The notes beneath the pieces were generated by a model. It had not been told where the DNA came from and did no database searches. It was given only the letters and a program-made list of their open reading frames with translations. Below, piece after piece: positions 1 through 7,633 of a stretch of DNA of 15,640 nt. A program made the translations under genes and the position numbers. Numbering within the stretch: the stretch's first letter is position 1; each line of letters starts with the position of its first letter. This DNA is from Desulfocapsa sp. (lineage in GTDB: Bacteria; Desulfobacterota; Desulfobulbia; Desulfobulbales; Desulfocapsaceae), in assembly GCA_020717935.1 (NCBI GenBank), contig DYDK01000012.1, positions 1 to 15,640 on the forward strand, in the 5' to 3' direction.

Positions 1-48
1 CAAAAACCGGACAAGATAATTGTCGCGAACCGGCCAAAGTAATTGACA
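1..48. mobile_element. Probable end of an IS21-family insertion sequence (partial)
   Basis: Two imperfect direct repeats with a 23-bp period start at 5 and 28: AACCGGACAAGATAATTG and AACCGGCCAAAGTAATTG. Read from position 48 leftwards on the minus strand, the sequence begins TGTCAATTACTTTGGCCGG and repeats as CGACAATTATCTTGTCCGG. IS21-family elements are known to start with TG, end with CA and carry several copies of a roughly 20-bp transposase-binding repeat in each end; this matches. The istA/istB genes would lie to the left, outside the window. The target duplication cannot be checked because the other end is not visible. The family assignment is inference. Confidence 0.45.
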
Positions 49-385
49 TTTGATACTTGTTCCGGCGCAAGGCGACGGGACAAGGCTGAACGAAGTGAGC
101 GACGCGATTCCCGGCGACGCAGTCGCCGGGAACAAGCGAATAGCGATGAAGCGACATACTTCCATTTATATTTCAAATATTCACTTATTGCATGAATACC
201 AATGAAATTTTCCCTTATTGCTATTGGCGTATCACCAATAGCCCTTTCTGTAAAATTACAGTTTTGATTTAGAAATAGAATAAGGAGTACGGTGAGGAGC
301 CATGCAGTGCAGCCGACGAAGGTGTCGGCTTGAGACTGCGAAGTGGAGTCAGATAGAAGCTGAATAGCGGGTTCAGCCTTTGCTA
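49..385. other. Gene-free, hairpin-rich intergenic stretch
   Basis: No convincing gene lies here. Several hairpins can be read: a perfect 11-bp stem with a 3-base loop (108-118/122-132, core CCCGGCGAC), partly nested inside CTTGTTCC-GGCG (56-67) and CGCCGGGAACAAG (125-137); an 8-bp stem at 220-227/235-242; a 6-bp stem at 248-253/256-261 followed by four T; a 7-bp stem at 311-317/324-330, itself enclosed by GCAGT/ACTGC (304-308/335-339); and a 6-bp stem at 359-364/372-377. The stretch is downstream of the aldolase/dehydrogenase gene (minus strand), but none of the hairpins has a good U-tract in that direction. It could be remnant mobile DNA or an unrecognised structured RNA; the sequence does not decide. 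Confidence 0.4.
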
Positions 386-2509
386 TCAGCGGGGAAAGGC
401 AGCCGCCACGCCGCCATCGACAGGAAGGGTGGCTCCGGTGGTGGGAGTCAGACCAGAGGCAAAAAAAACCACTGCATTCCCCACATGGTCGGCCAAGACT
501 TCGGTTTTGAGGAGATTGCGATTGCGATAATAGTCTTTCAGGTTATCGGGGCTAAGGTTGCGGGAACGCATCCGGTCAGGCCCAACAACATCCCATAGTC
601 CAGAAGAGATGCCGTGATCGTCAAAAATGCCATCGGCGTTAATCATGTTGACCCGTACCCCGATCTCAGCCAGCTCCAAAGCGGCGATCTTTCCCATTTG
701 ATGGGCTCCGGCCTTGGAGGCTGAATAAGCCCCAAAAGCGGCACCGGGGGCAAAGACATTTTTAGAGCTGTTGATGATAATATGACCTGGGATATGGCCG
801 GTTCGGGCCTGTCGCCGGAAGATGGGGGTAGCGGCCTTAATCATCTGAAAGACCCCGAGCAGATTGACATCAAGCACCTTTCTTAAGGCCAACTCGTCCA
901 GCTCGGCCAAGGTTGAGACCAGGGCCAGACCGGCATTGGGCACCAGAATATCAAGTCCGCCGCATTCAAGAACAATCTGGCGCAGCCCCAGATGCACCGA
1001 GGTGGCATCAGTCACATCCATGGGAATGCCACGAATCCATGTCGGGTCAAACTCCTGGCCCAGCAGTTCACAGACTCGTTGTAGACGGACAGGATCAATG
1101 TCAGACAGAAAGACCCTGGCTCCAGCCGCCAGCAGTTGGCGGCCAATCCCGACCGCAATGGCTCCGCCGCCGCCAGTCACTAAGGCCGTGCGCCCAGAGA
1201 GTGGCTGAGATGAGGCCTGAACCTTGCCTTTTTTCAGTTTGGCCTGCTCCAGGCTCCAGTATTCCATATCAAAAATGTGTCCAGCAGCCAATTCCTGATA
1301 CGGAGCGATAGCCGCACCCGCTGCCTTCGCCAACAGGGTGTGTTCACCAATATCAGCGGCAATAGCTGCTTCTTTGTCCGTAACTCCAACCCCGATAATG
1401 CCGATACCCGGGATCAGGATAACCCGCGGCTTGGGATCAAGCATGATGCAGTGTGCTTTTTTGACGGTTACCTGTTCCTGAAAATAGTCGATATATGCTG
1501 CCTCATACGCAGCCATGGCTGCGGAAATGGTCTGCGCCGTCTGCTCTTCATCATGGTCGTGCAGATCAAGCCAGAGGGGATGATTTTTGGTGCGAATCAC
1601 ATGGTCAGGGGTGAGAACACCGGTGGTAAAAATCGCCTTGGCATTGTCAATATCCAGACAGTTGTGGATGACCTGACTCTCCCTCAGATGCAATAAAAAT
1701 GAAACAGTATTATCGGCAGGTTTTTCCGGTTTGACAGTCAAGGCCCCGCGCAAGAGAGGGAGGATCATTGCAGAATCGAGGTTGCTGCTCGCCACGGTCT
1801 CTTTCCTTACCCCTTTGCTCTGGCGCTGGCTCTGGAGATAATCCTCAGCGATGGTGACATAGTGAATCATCCGGTTATAGGCCAGTTCGGCAGTATCAGC
1901 AAAGGTAAATATCCCATGATTGCACAAAATGATGGCTTCGATACCGGGATGATCTTCAAAGCAGGCGCTGATCACCTTGGCCAAGGGAAATCCTGGCATA
2001 ATCCAGGGGAGGAGGGCAATTTTGTCCCCCAAAATCTCTCGTAAACGAGGTTCCGGTTCGGCCATATTGGTCAGGGTGACAATGGCATCGGCATGGGTGT
2101 GGTCAACGAAACGATGGGGAAGAAAGGCGTGCACCAGGGCCTCAATGGAGGGAAGCGGAGAAGTGCTGTCGAAGAGATGGGTCTTGAATTGATTGACCAT
2201 CTCTTCATCGCTCAAGGAGTCAAGGCTACGCAAGCGGCGCAGATAGGCCAGATCAAGGGCGGGAAAACCCCGTTTATCAATGGTAGCCAGATCCCAACCA
2301 CTACCCTTGATAAATAAGACATCTTGCATCTCTCCCAGCAGGGTTATCATCTTCCCCTTGACCGAGGTGTTACCGCCGCCATGCAGGACGAGATTACTTT
2401 CCCGCCCAATCAAGCGGGAGGTATAAATCCGTAAGGCCAGATCAGGATGATAATGGGGTTGGGCCGCAACAAACTCCTGGGCCTCATTGTTATGATATTG
2501 GTTCTTCAC
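386..2509 (-). CDS. Bifunctional class II aldolase / short-chain dehydrogenase (RhaD-like fusion)
   Basis: A 707-residue cytoplasmic protein made of two enzymes. The N-terminal half is a class II aldolase/adducin domain: GGGNTS at 44-49, the metal ligands HTHAD at 137-141 and a third His in NHG at 197-199. The C-terminal part from about 438 is a classical SDR: nucleotide-binding TGGGGAIAVGIG (445-456), NAG (525-527), catalytic Ser near 581 and YSASK (Tyr595, Lys599). Length and order match the family of rhamnulose-1-phosphate aldolase/lactaldehyde-dehydrogenase fusions. No other rhamnose or fucose gene is nearby, so the sugar substrate is not known. The start is GTG at 2507-2509, with AAAGGGTG just upstream. 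It lies 61 bp downstream of the zinc-ribbon gene and may be co-transcribed. Family assignment is firm; substrate is open. Confidence 0.9.
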   Translation of the reverse strand: MKNQYHNNEAQEFVAAQPHYHPDLALRIYTSRLIGRESNLVLHGGGNTSVKGKMITLLGEMQDVLFIKGSGWDLATIDKRGFPALDLAYLRRLRSLDSLSDEEMVNQFKTHLFDSTSPLPSIEALVHAFLPHRFVDHTHADAIVTLTNMAEPEPRLREILGDKIALLPWIMPGFPLAKVISACFEDHPGIEAIILCNHGIFTFADTAELAYNRMIHYVTIAEDYLQSQRQSKGVRKETVASSNLDSAMILPLLRGALTVKPEKPADNTVSFLLHLRESQVIHNCLDIDNAKAIFTTGVLTPDHVIRTKNHPLWLDLHDHDEEQTAQTISAAMAAYEAAYIDYFQEQVTVKKAHCIMLDPKPRVILIPGIGIIGVGVTDKEAAIAADIGEHTLLAKAAGAAIAPYQELAAGHIFDMEYWSLEQAKLKKGKVQASSQPLSGRTALVTGGGGAIAVGIGRQLLAAGARVFLSDIDPVRLQRVCELLGQEFDPTWIRGIPMDVTDATSVHLGLRQIVLECGGLDILVPNAGLALVSTLAELDELALRKVLDVNLLGVFQMIKAATPIFRRQARTGHIPGHIIINSSKNVFAPGAAFGAYSASKAGAHQMGKIAALELAEIGVRVNMINADGIFDDHGISSGLWDVVGPDRMRSRNLSPDNLKDYYRNRNLLKTEVLADHVGNAVVFFASGLTPTTGATLPVDGGVAAAFPR

Positions 2510-2570
2510 TTATCACCCTTTGTTGTTTCGTCACTCTCATCCCTTCCATTCTTTCCCAAAAGAGAAAAAA

Positions 2571-3275
2571 TTATCTCCCCAAGGTATTTGTTTCCGATAT
2601 AATCGTCCCAAACATGGCCTCGTAATGGGGAATAGCGGTGCGAAGAATGATGGAGATCTGGGGCAGATCCTGCTCATTAACCACCAGATTAGCAGAACAG
2701 GCCAAGGCCTGCAAGTCATAGAGGGTATGGAAATCCGGCCCGATCAGTATATAAAAGATATGACGCCGCTTATTCATATTCATGGCCCGCATAAACTGAT
2801 GAAAGACGCTCTTCTCCAAAGCTCCATTTTTATAAGGAGAATAAAGAATAATACTGTCATACTTAATAAACTGCATTTTATCCATGGCCTCATCCGCCGA
2901 CTGGACAAATGAACATTGGTAGCCCATGGACTCCATGGCATTGGCAACTAAATAATAATCGGAAGAACTGGGCATCATAATAAGGACCTTGGGAACATCT
3001 TCCATTGTGGTCTTCCCTTCGGCATGAAAGCTGCTGAGACCCGAGAGATCCGGGGGCGGGGGGGGGGGGATTTGTTGACCGGTGACCTTTGGCAAGGATG
3101 AAACGGCCTGGGTAGTGGCAACTGCATTCACCATGGTCGCATCCAAGGCGATGGCCCCCCCGCATTGGGGACACGCGAGACGAACAGATTTCCCTGGGCC
3201 AAGAAGCTTGATGCTCTCTTCCGTCTTGGCACTGAGGTTGAGTTTTTTTTGACAATGAGGGCAAATGGCGATCAT
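2571..3275 (-). CDS. Zinc-ribbon protein with degenerate receiver-like domain, function unknown
   Basis: A 234-residue protein that I do not recognise as a named family member. An N-terminal zinc ribbon is formed by CPHC (Cys5, Cys8) and CPQC (Cys35, Cys38). A low-complexity linker follows with six prolines (70-75). From about 95 to 215 there is an alternating alpha/beta pattern like a CheY receiver (KVLIMMPSSSDYYLV, then YDSIILYSPY, then a FYILIG strand). The acidic pair normally after strand 1 is replaced by PSSSD, and the phospho-acceptor Asp after strand 3 is replaced by Tyr/Ser (145-146), so it is probably not phosphorylated. The proline tract contains a run of 12 C on the coding strand. 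ATG start; only a weak AGAGAG upstream. It follows the pilus ATPase gene by 64 bp, which suggests, but does not prove, a role in pilus control or motility. Confidence 0.75.
   Translation of the reverse strand: MIAICPHCQKKLNLSAKTEESIKLLGPGKSVRLACPQCGGAIALDATMVNAVATTQAVSSLPKVTGQQIPPPPPPDLSGLSSFHAEGKTTMEDVPKVLIMMPSSSDYYLVANAMESMGYQCSFVQSADEAMDKMQFIKYDSIILYSPYKNGALEKSVFHQFMRAMNMNKRRHIFYILIGPDFHTLYDLQALACSANLVVNEQDLPQISIILRTAIPHYEAMFGTIISETNTLGR
3058..3069. repeat. Homopolymer of 12 G (12 C on the coding strand)
   Basis: Twelve consecutive G on the plus strand, preceded by GGGGGC, lie inside the proline linker of the zinc-ribbon gene. The tract separates the zinc ribbon from the receiver-like domain. 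Loss or gain of one base would put everything after residue about 74 out of frame. It can be a real slippage hotspot or a sequencing weak point. Confidence 0.9.
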
Positions 3276-3339
3276 GATATCATCTCTCTTTCAATTTGAA
3301 TTTTCTGACATCTCGAAGCTGCTTCCTGTCTCGTGATCA

Positions 3340-4512
3340 TCATCGGCGATAACGCTCCTGCTCAACTTCTTCCATGGCCAGATCGGTGAGGGAAGAGGTG
3401 GCTTCACCGCGGGAGGCTTTGATGGTGTCGAGGTGCCGTGCGATCTCGGTTCGTTGGGAACAATAGGACATAGCCGTTTTTTCGGTGATGATACCCTGGG
3501 TGTAAAGCTCAACAATATGTTGATCAAAGGTGCGCATTCCCACTGCCGATCCAGCCTCAATGACCTTATAGTATGTTCGCTCTTCTCGCTCACCATTGAG
3601 AATTAAATCCCTGACACGCAGACTGGTGCACATGATTTCGATGGCGGCCACTCGTCCACCGGTAACCCGCGGTAATAATCGTTGACTAACAATCCAACGG
3701 ATGGTGTCAACTAGGCGATTACGAATCTGGGGCTGTTCTTCCTGCTCAAAAAAACCGAGGATACGGTTGATGGCCTGCCCTGCATCAATGGTATGCAGGG
3801 TGGAAAAGACCAGATGGCCCGTCTCGGCAACGGCAATGGCCGTTTCCATGGTCTCTCGATCGCGCATCTCGCCTATCAGAATGACTTTGGGGGCCTGACG
3901 CAGAGCCGCTCGCACACCAGAGGCAAAGGAGTCAAAGTCTTTTCCCAGCTCGCGTTGATTAAAGGTGGCCTTTTCGTGCGGGTGCACATATTCGATGGGA
4001 TCTTCCAATGTCACCACATGCACTTGCCGATCCATGTTGATCTCGTGCAGCAGGGCTGCCAAGGAGGTGGTCTTGCCACTGCCGGTGGAGCCGGTGAAAA
4101 GGACAATGCCATTCCGTTCGTTGGCAATGTTATGGAAAACCGCCGGAAAGTTCATGCTCGCAATGGTAGGAATTCTGGTCTTCAGTTGTCGCAGGACAAT
4201 GGAAAAACACCCCCTCTGGGTGAAAATATTGACCCGAAAGCGGGCCTGATCACCTAAAGCGTAGGAAAGGTCACAGGAGCCGGTGTGCAGCAGATCCGCC
4301 AGAAGCCGCTTGTCGTTGCCAATAAGATTGAGAGCAACGACCTCGGTTTGAAAGGGAGTGAGTGCCCGAACGGGCGGTTGTACCTCCACCGGCATGAGCA
4401 CGCCCGCAGCTTCTACCTGCAAGGGTTTACCCACCGTCAGATTGAGATCCGAGACATTGTTGTAGGACTTGAGCATGGCAGTGATCCAGTAATCGATCTC
4501 TGATTGTTTCAT
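3340..4512 (-). CDS. Type IV pilus retraction ATPase, PilT/PilU family
   Basis: A hexameric secretion-type ATPase that powers pilus retraction at the inner membrane. With the start chosen here it has 390 residues: Walker A GSTGSGKTT (141-149, Lys147), Asp box TLEDPIE (168-174), Walker B ILIGEMRD (211-218, Glu215) and His box STLHT (237-241). The N-terminal PAS-like half is present. The length is longer than typical PilT (about 345) and closer to PilU, and the C-terminus is charged (ends EQERYRR). A 10-codon extension with a TTG start at 4542 is possible, but ATG at 4510-4512 has GGAG six bases upstream and fits the family start better. No other pilus genes are in the window. It is first of three co-directional genes and is divergent from ilvD. 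PilT versus PilU is not settled. Confidence 0.9.
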   Translation of the reverse strand: MKQSEIDYWITAMLKSYNNVSDLNLTVGKPLQVEAAGVLMPVEVQPPVRALTPFQTEVVALNLIGNDKRLLADLLHTGSCDLSYALGDQARFRVNIFTQRGCFSIVLRQLKTRIPTIASMNFPAVFHNIANERNGIVLFTGSTGSGKTTSLAALLHEINMDRQVHVVTLEDPIEYVHPHEKATFNQRELGKDFDSFASGVRAALRQAPKVILIGEMRDRETMETAIAVAETGHLVFSTLHTIDAGQAINRILGFFEQEEQPQIRNRLVDTIRWIVSQRLLPRVTGGRVAAIEIMCTSLRVRDLILNGEREERTYYKVIEAGSAVGMRTFDQHIVELYTQGIITEKTAMSYCSQRTEIARHLDTIKASRGEATSSLTDLAMEEVEQERYRR

Positions 4513-4715
4513 GGGGATTCTCCAGAAAAAGGGGGACGGCAAAAGTCTTTCTTTCTTTTCTTATTTTTCAGAGTATATTTGCTTTACTATGGCATAAAGG
4601 CAACAAAAAATTCAATTGTTTTCTGAACACATCGTTAAATAACATCTTTTTGCTGCCTGCATCATTCCTTTTACTTTTCTTTTTCAGTATCTTCCGAGTC
4701 CCTAAGTGAAACAAC
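4513..4715. other. Divergent intergenic region between the pilus ATPase gene and ilvD
   Basis: This 203-bp AT-rich stretch must hold promoters for both divergent genes. I see no promoter with good -35 and -10 boxes, no leader peptide rich in branched-chain amino acids and no attenuator-like hairpin/U-tract in front of ilvD. Confidence 0.4.
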
Positions 4716-6584
4716 ATGGATACAATGGCAATTCCCTTAAGAAGTGCAACCACAACCGTTGGCCGCCGTATGGCTGGAGCTCGAAGCCTGTGGCGGGCTA
4801 ACGGTATGACCGAAGAACAGTTTGGTCGACCTATTATTGGTATCGTCAACTCCTTTACCCAGTTTGTCCCAGGCCATGTTCATCTTCATGAAATCGGCCA
4901 GAGGCTGAAAAAACAGATTGCCGAACGAGGATGCTTTGCCGCCGAATTCAATACCATTGCCATTGATGACGGCATTGCCATGGGCCACGCGGGGATGCTC
5001 TACTCCCTACCTTCCCGAGAACTGATTGCCGACAGCGTTGAATATATGTGCAATGCTCATACCGTGGATGCCATCATCTGCATCAGCAATTGCGACAAGA
5101 TTACGCCCGGGATGCTTATGGCTGCCATGCGGCTCAATATCCCGGCTATCTTTGTCTCGGGTGGGCCGATGGAGGCCGGAGTTGATGGCGATAAACGATA
5201 CGATCTGGTTGACGCCATGGTTATGGCGGGCGATCAGGGGGTCACGGATGCGGAACTGGCCGTGGTCGAGAGATGTGCTTGTCCCACCTGTGGCTCATGC
5301 TCGGGGATGTTTACGGCTAACTCCATGAACTGCTTGAATGAAGCCCTCGGCTTGGCTCTGCCTGGCAATGGTACGGTAGTCGCGACCCACGGCAATCGGC
5401 TGGGCCTCTTTGAACAAGCCGCGAACCGGATTGTGGAAATGGCTGAGGCCTGGTATGAACGAGGTGATGCCAGTGTCCTGCCCCGCAGCATCGCTACCCG
5501 GGCCGCTTTCTGCAATGCCATGACCCTTGATATTGCCATGGGCGGCTCCACCAATACCGTCCTCCATCTGCTGGCAATCGCCCATGCTGCGGAAGTGGAT
5601 TTTACCATGGCCGACATTGACGCCCTGTCCCGCAAGGTTCCCAACCTGTGCAAGGTGGCCCCATCATCCCATTATCACATGGAAGATGTCAATCGGGCCG
5701 GCGGGATCATGGGTATTCTGGGCGAACTGGCTCGGGCCGGCCTGATTGACACTTCAGTGTATCGAGTAGATAGTGCCAGCCTTGCGGAAACTCTGCGCGT
5801 TTGGGACATTGCTGGCGCTCAAGCCAGCAATGAGGCCTTGCATCTCTATTTAAGCGCACCGGGTTCGACGATGACCTCTCCCCCCCCTCGCAACCTGGTC
5901 ATGGGTTCCCAATCTGCCACCTATGTCCAGCCCGACCTCGACCGGGCGGGTGGTTGCATCCGCGACAGAGATCATTGTTACAGTGAAGAAGGAGGATTAG
6001 CTGTCCTGTACGGGAACATTGCCGAGAAAGGATGTATCGTCAAGACTGCGGGTGTTGACCCCTCGATCTTTCATTTTAAGGGCACGGCACGGGTTTTTTC
6101 CTCACAGGATGCGGCGTGCGAGGCGATATTGGACGGACGGATCACAAAGGGCGATGCGTTGATTATTCGTTATGAAGGGCCAAAGGGTGGGCCCGGGATG
6201 CAGGAGATGCTCTATCCCACTTCCTACCTCAAATCCGTTCACCTGGGAAAAGAGTGTGCCCTCATTACCGATGGACGGTTTTCCGGCGGAACATCCGGAC
6301 TCTCCATTGGTCATGTCTCCCCGGAAGCGGCGGCCGGAGGTGCGATAGCCCTGGTGCAGGACGGAGACAGCATCGAGATTGATATTCCCCATCGTTCCAT
6401 CAACATTCTGGTTTCTCCTGAAGAGCTCTCCGTCCGACGACAGCGGGAAGAGAAAAAAGGGAGCACGGCCTTTTACCCCATCGATCGAAGGCGGCAAGTC
6501 TCTCCTGCCCTGCAGGCCTATGCCCTGTTTGCCGCTTCTGCCGATAAAGGGGCGGTGCGCATCCTGCCTGCCGAAAGGGGATGA
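4716..6584 (+). CDS. ilvD: Dihydroxy-acid dehydratase
   Basis: Catalyses dehydration of 2,3-dihydroxy-isovalerate and 2,3-dihydroxy-3-methylvalerate to the 2-keto acids, the third common step of valine, leucine and isoleucine synthesis; cytoplasmic Fe-S enzyme. The protein has 622 residues. Family signatures seen are the N-terminal [15 protein letters not shown] (9-23), NCDKITPGM (125-133), [10 protein letters not shown] (189-198, cluster Cys region), [10 protein letters not shown] (271-280), [13 protein letters not shown] (485-497) and [11 protein letters not shown] (517-527). It resembles the long enterobacterial form (E. coli about 616 aa) throughout, not the shorter form of about 555 aa found in many bacteria. 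The ATG is preceded by a poor ribosome site (AAGTGAAACAAC). No other ilv or leu genes lie next to it. The identification is firm. Confidence 0.96.
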   Translation: MDTMAIPLRSATTTVGRRMAGARSLWRANGMTEEQFGRPIIGIVNSFTQFVPGHVHLHEIGQRLKKQIAERGCFAAEFNTIAIDDGIAMGHAGMLYSLPSRELIADSVEYMCNAHTVDAIICISNCDKITPGMLMAAMRLNIPAIFVSGGPMEAGVDGDKRYDLVDAMVMAGDQGVTDAELAVVERCACPTCGSCSGMFTANSMNCLNEALGLALPGNGTVVATHGNRLGLFEQAANRIVEMAEAWYERGDASVLPRSIATRAAFCNAMTLDIAMGGSTNTVLHLLAIAHAAEVDFTMADIDALSRKVPNLCKVAPSSHYHMEDVNRAGGIMGILGELARAGLIDTSVYRVDSASLAETLRVWDIAGAQASNEALHLYLSAPGSTMTSPPPRNLVMGSQSATYVQPDLDRAGGCIRDRDHCYSEEGGLAVLYGNIAEKGCIVKTAGVDPSIFHFKGTARVFSSQDAACEAILDGRITKGDALIIRYEGPKGGPGMQEMLYPTSYLKSVHLGKECALITDGRFSGGTSGLSIGHVSPEAAAGGAIALVQDGDSIEIDIPHRSINILVSPEELSVRRQREEKKGSTAFYPIDRRRQVSPALQAYALFAASADKGAVRILPAERG

Positions 6585-6749
6585 GCGATCATCATTGCAT
6601 CGCACAGTGTTACTTTCCAGTGGTGTCCCATATGCGAGAAAGAGGCTCACGAAGTGTATTGAGGTAGATAAGTAGGCCAAGGACGAAGCAGATAGGGTGC
6701 GTATGAAGAGTTCCCGCACATTTTCTAAAATTAATTCTATTACACGACT

Positions 6750-7376
6750 ATGACAATCCAGATAGACTGCCGGGGCCTCAACTGCCCGGAACCGGTATTA
6801 CGGGCCAAGGCGGCGTTAGATGAAGGTCATACATCCTTTACCCTCATTGTGGATAACGAAGCCGCAAGAGACAATGTGAAGCGTTTCGGGCACAGCCGAA
6901 ACTGTCAGGTGGATGAAATCAATGGTGCGGGGGAAAACTTCAATATCCGCTTTTCAGTTGGCAATCACAGTGGTACGGGGGCTGCTGCCAAGTTCAATGC
7001 AGACGATTATCCCTGCCCCATACCCGCCGCTGCGGTCAGCAAGATTGTTCTGGTCATTGCCTCAGACACCATGGGCCGGGGCAGCGACGAGTTGGGATGG
7101 GCCTTGCTCCAGACCTATATTGCCACCATTAAAGAGATCTCCCCGCTCCCGTCACGCATTCTTTTTTATAATGGCGGGGTCAAAGTTGTGGCAACCCCAG
7201 GCAAAGCCTTAGAATCTTTACAGAATCTGGAAAAACAAGGGGTGAAAATTTTATCCTGCGCAACCTGCCTTGATTATTTTAAGCTGGGGACAAAATTGCA
7301 AGTGGGAACCAGCACCAACATGTATGAAATCATGGACAGCATGATCCATGCCGACAAGGTAGTCAGTCCCTTTTAG
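6750..7376 (+). CDS. yedF: Selenium metabolism protein YedF (TusA-like + DsrE-like)
   Basis: A 208-residue cytoplasmic protein with two parts. Residues 1-72 form a TusA/SirA-like domain with the CPEPV motif (Cys12) that in TusA carries persulfide sulfur. Residues about 97-205 form a DsrE-like domain containing SDTMGRGSDELG (105-116) and a CATC pair (Cys170, Cys173). This two-domain arrangement is the family named selenium metabolism protein YedF, found mostly in selenium-using bacteria; a role in delivery of sulfur or selenium is presumed from the family, not proven. No clear Shine-Dalgarno precedes the ATG, but the start fits the domain. It follows ilvD by 165 bp with no terminator seen between them. 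Its TAG stop is made partly by the first base of an inserted MITE. Confidence 0.88.
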   Translation: MTIQIDCRGLNCPEPVLRAKAALDEGHTSFTLIVDNEAARDNVKRFGHSRNCQVDEINGAGENFNIRFSVGNHSGTGAAAKFNADDYPCPIPAAAVSKIVLVIASDTMGRGSDELGWALLQTYIATIKEISPLPSRILFYNGGVKVVATPGKALESLQNLEKQGVKILSCATCLDYFKLGTKLQVGTSTNMYEIMDSMIHADKVVSPF

Positions 7377-7578
7377 GGCCTGTCCACAAATAACTTGAAC
7401 AGATTGCATCTCATCTTCAGGCTATCTTTGGCTGCGGCTCAATCACAAAATCCTCATCGTAGCACAACTACGATTGCGGTTTCGGAGTCTCGCAAGCTCG
7501 CTTACCTGTTCAATCGCCGCAACCAAATCTAACCTAAATCTGAGCACAATCATGTCCAAGTTATTTGTGGACAGGCCC
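7376..7578. mobile_element. 203-bp MITE with perfect 22-bp terminal inverted repeats and TTA duplication
   Basis: The left terminus (7376-7397, GGGCCTGTCCACAAATAA...) is repeated exactly inverted at 7557-7578. TTA flanks both ends (7373-7375 and 7579-7581), a target-site duplication of the TNA type known from some IS5-family groups. Behind the terminal repeats the arms continue to pair imperfectly (7398-7438 with about 7516-7556), and a separate 7-bp hairpin (7456-7462/7468-7474) sits inside. The element is too short for a transposase; the 61-codon open frame on its minus strand has no coding features. It would be moved in trans by a transposase recognising the same ends. As RNA it folds into a long hairpin between two convergent genes, where it may also stop transcription. 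Confidence 0.88.
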
Positions 7579-7633
7579 TTAACAAACATTTTTTGCATGA
7601 ACAGGCACAATGCCCATTCCAAAGACACCGCTC

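Noticed and set aside
4513-4542. Upstream TTG start of the pilus ATPase gene
   Set aside because: The ATG at 4510-4512 has a GGAG at proper distance, whereas the TTG adds ten residues not expected in the family.
4561-4715. Attenuator leader for ilvD
   Set aside because: No short frame with a run of Val, Leu or Ile codons and no terminator/antiterminator pair could be found.
6102-6719. 205-codon open frame on the minus strand, opposite the end of ilvD
   Set aside because: Most of it is the complement of conserved ilvD codons; no start signal or recognisable domain.
6585-6749. Promoter or RNA gene between ilvD and yedF
   Set aside because: A TAAAAT at 6726-6731 has no matching -35 box, and no stable structure or terminator was seen.
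7443-7628. 61-codon open frame within and beyond the MITE, minus strand
   Set aside because: Crosses the terminal repeat of the MITE, so its frame is created by the insertion; no coding features.
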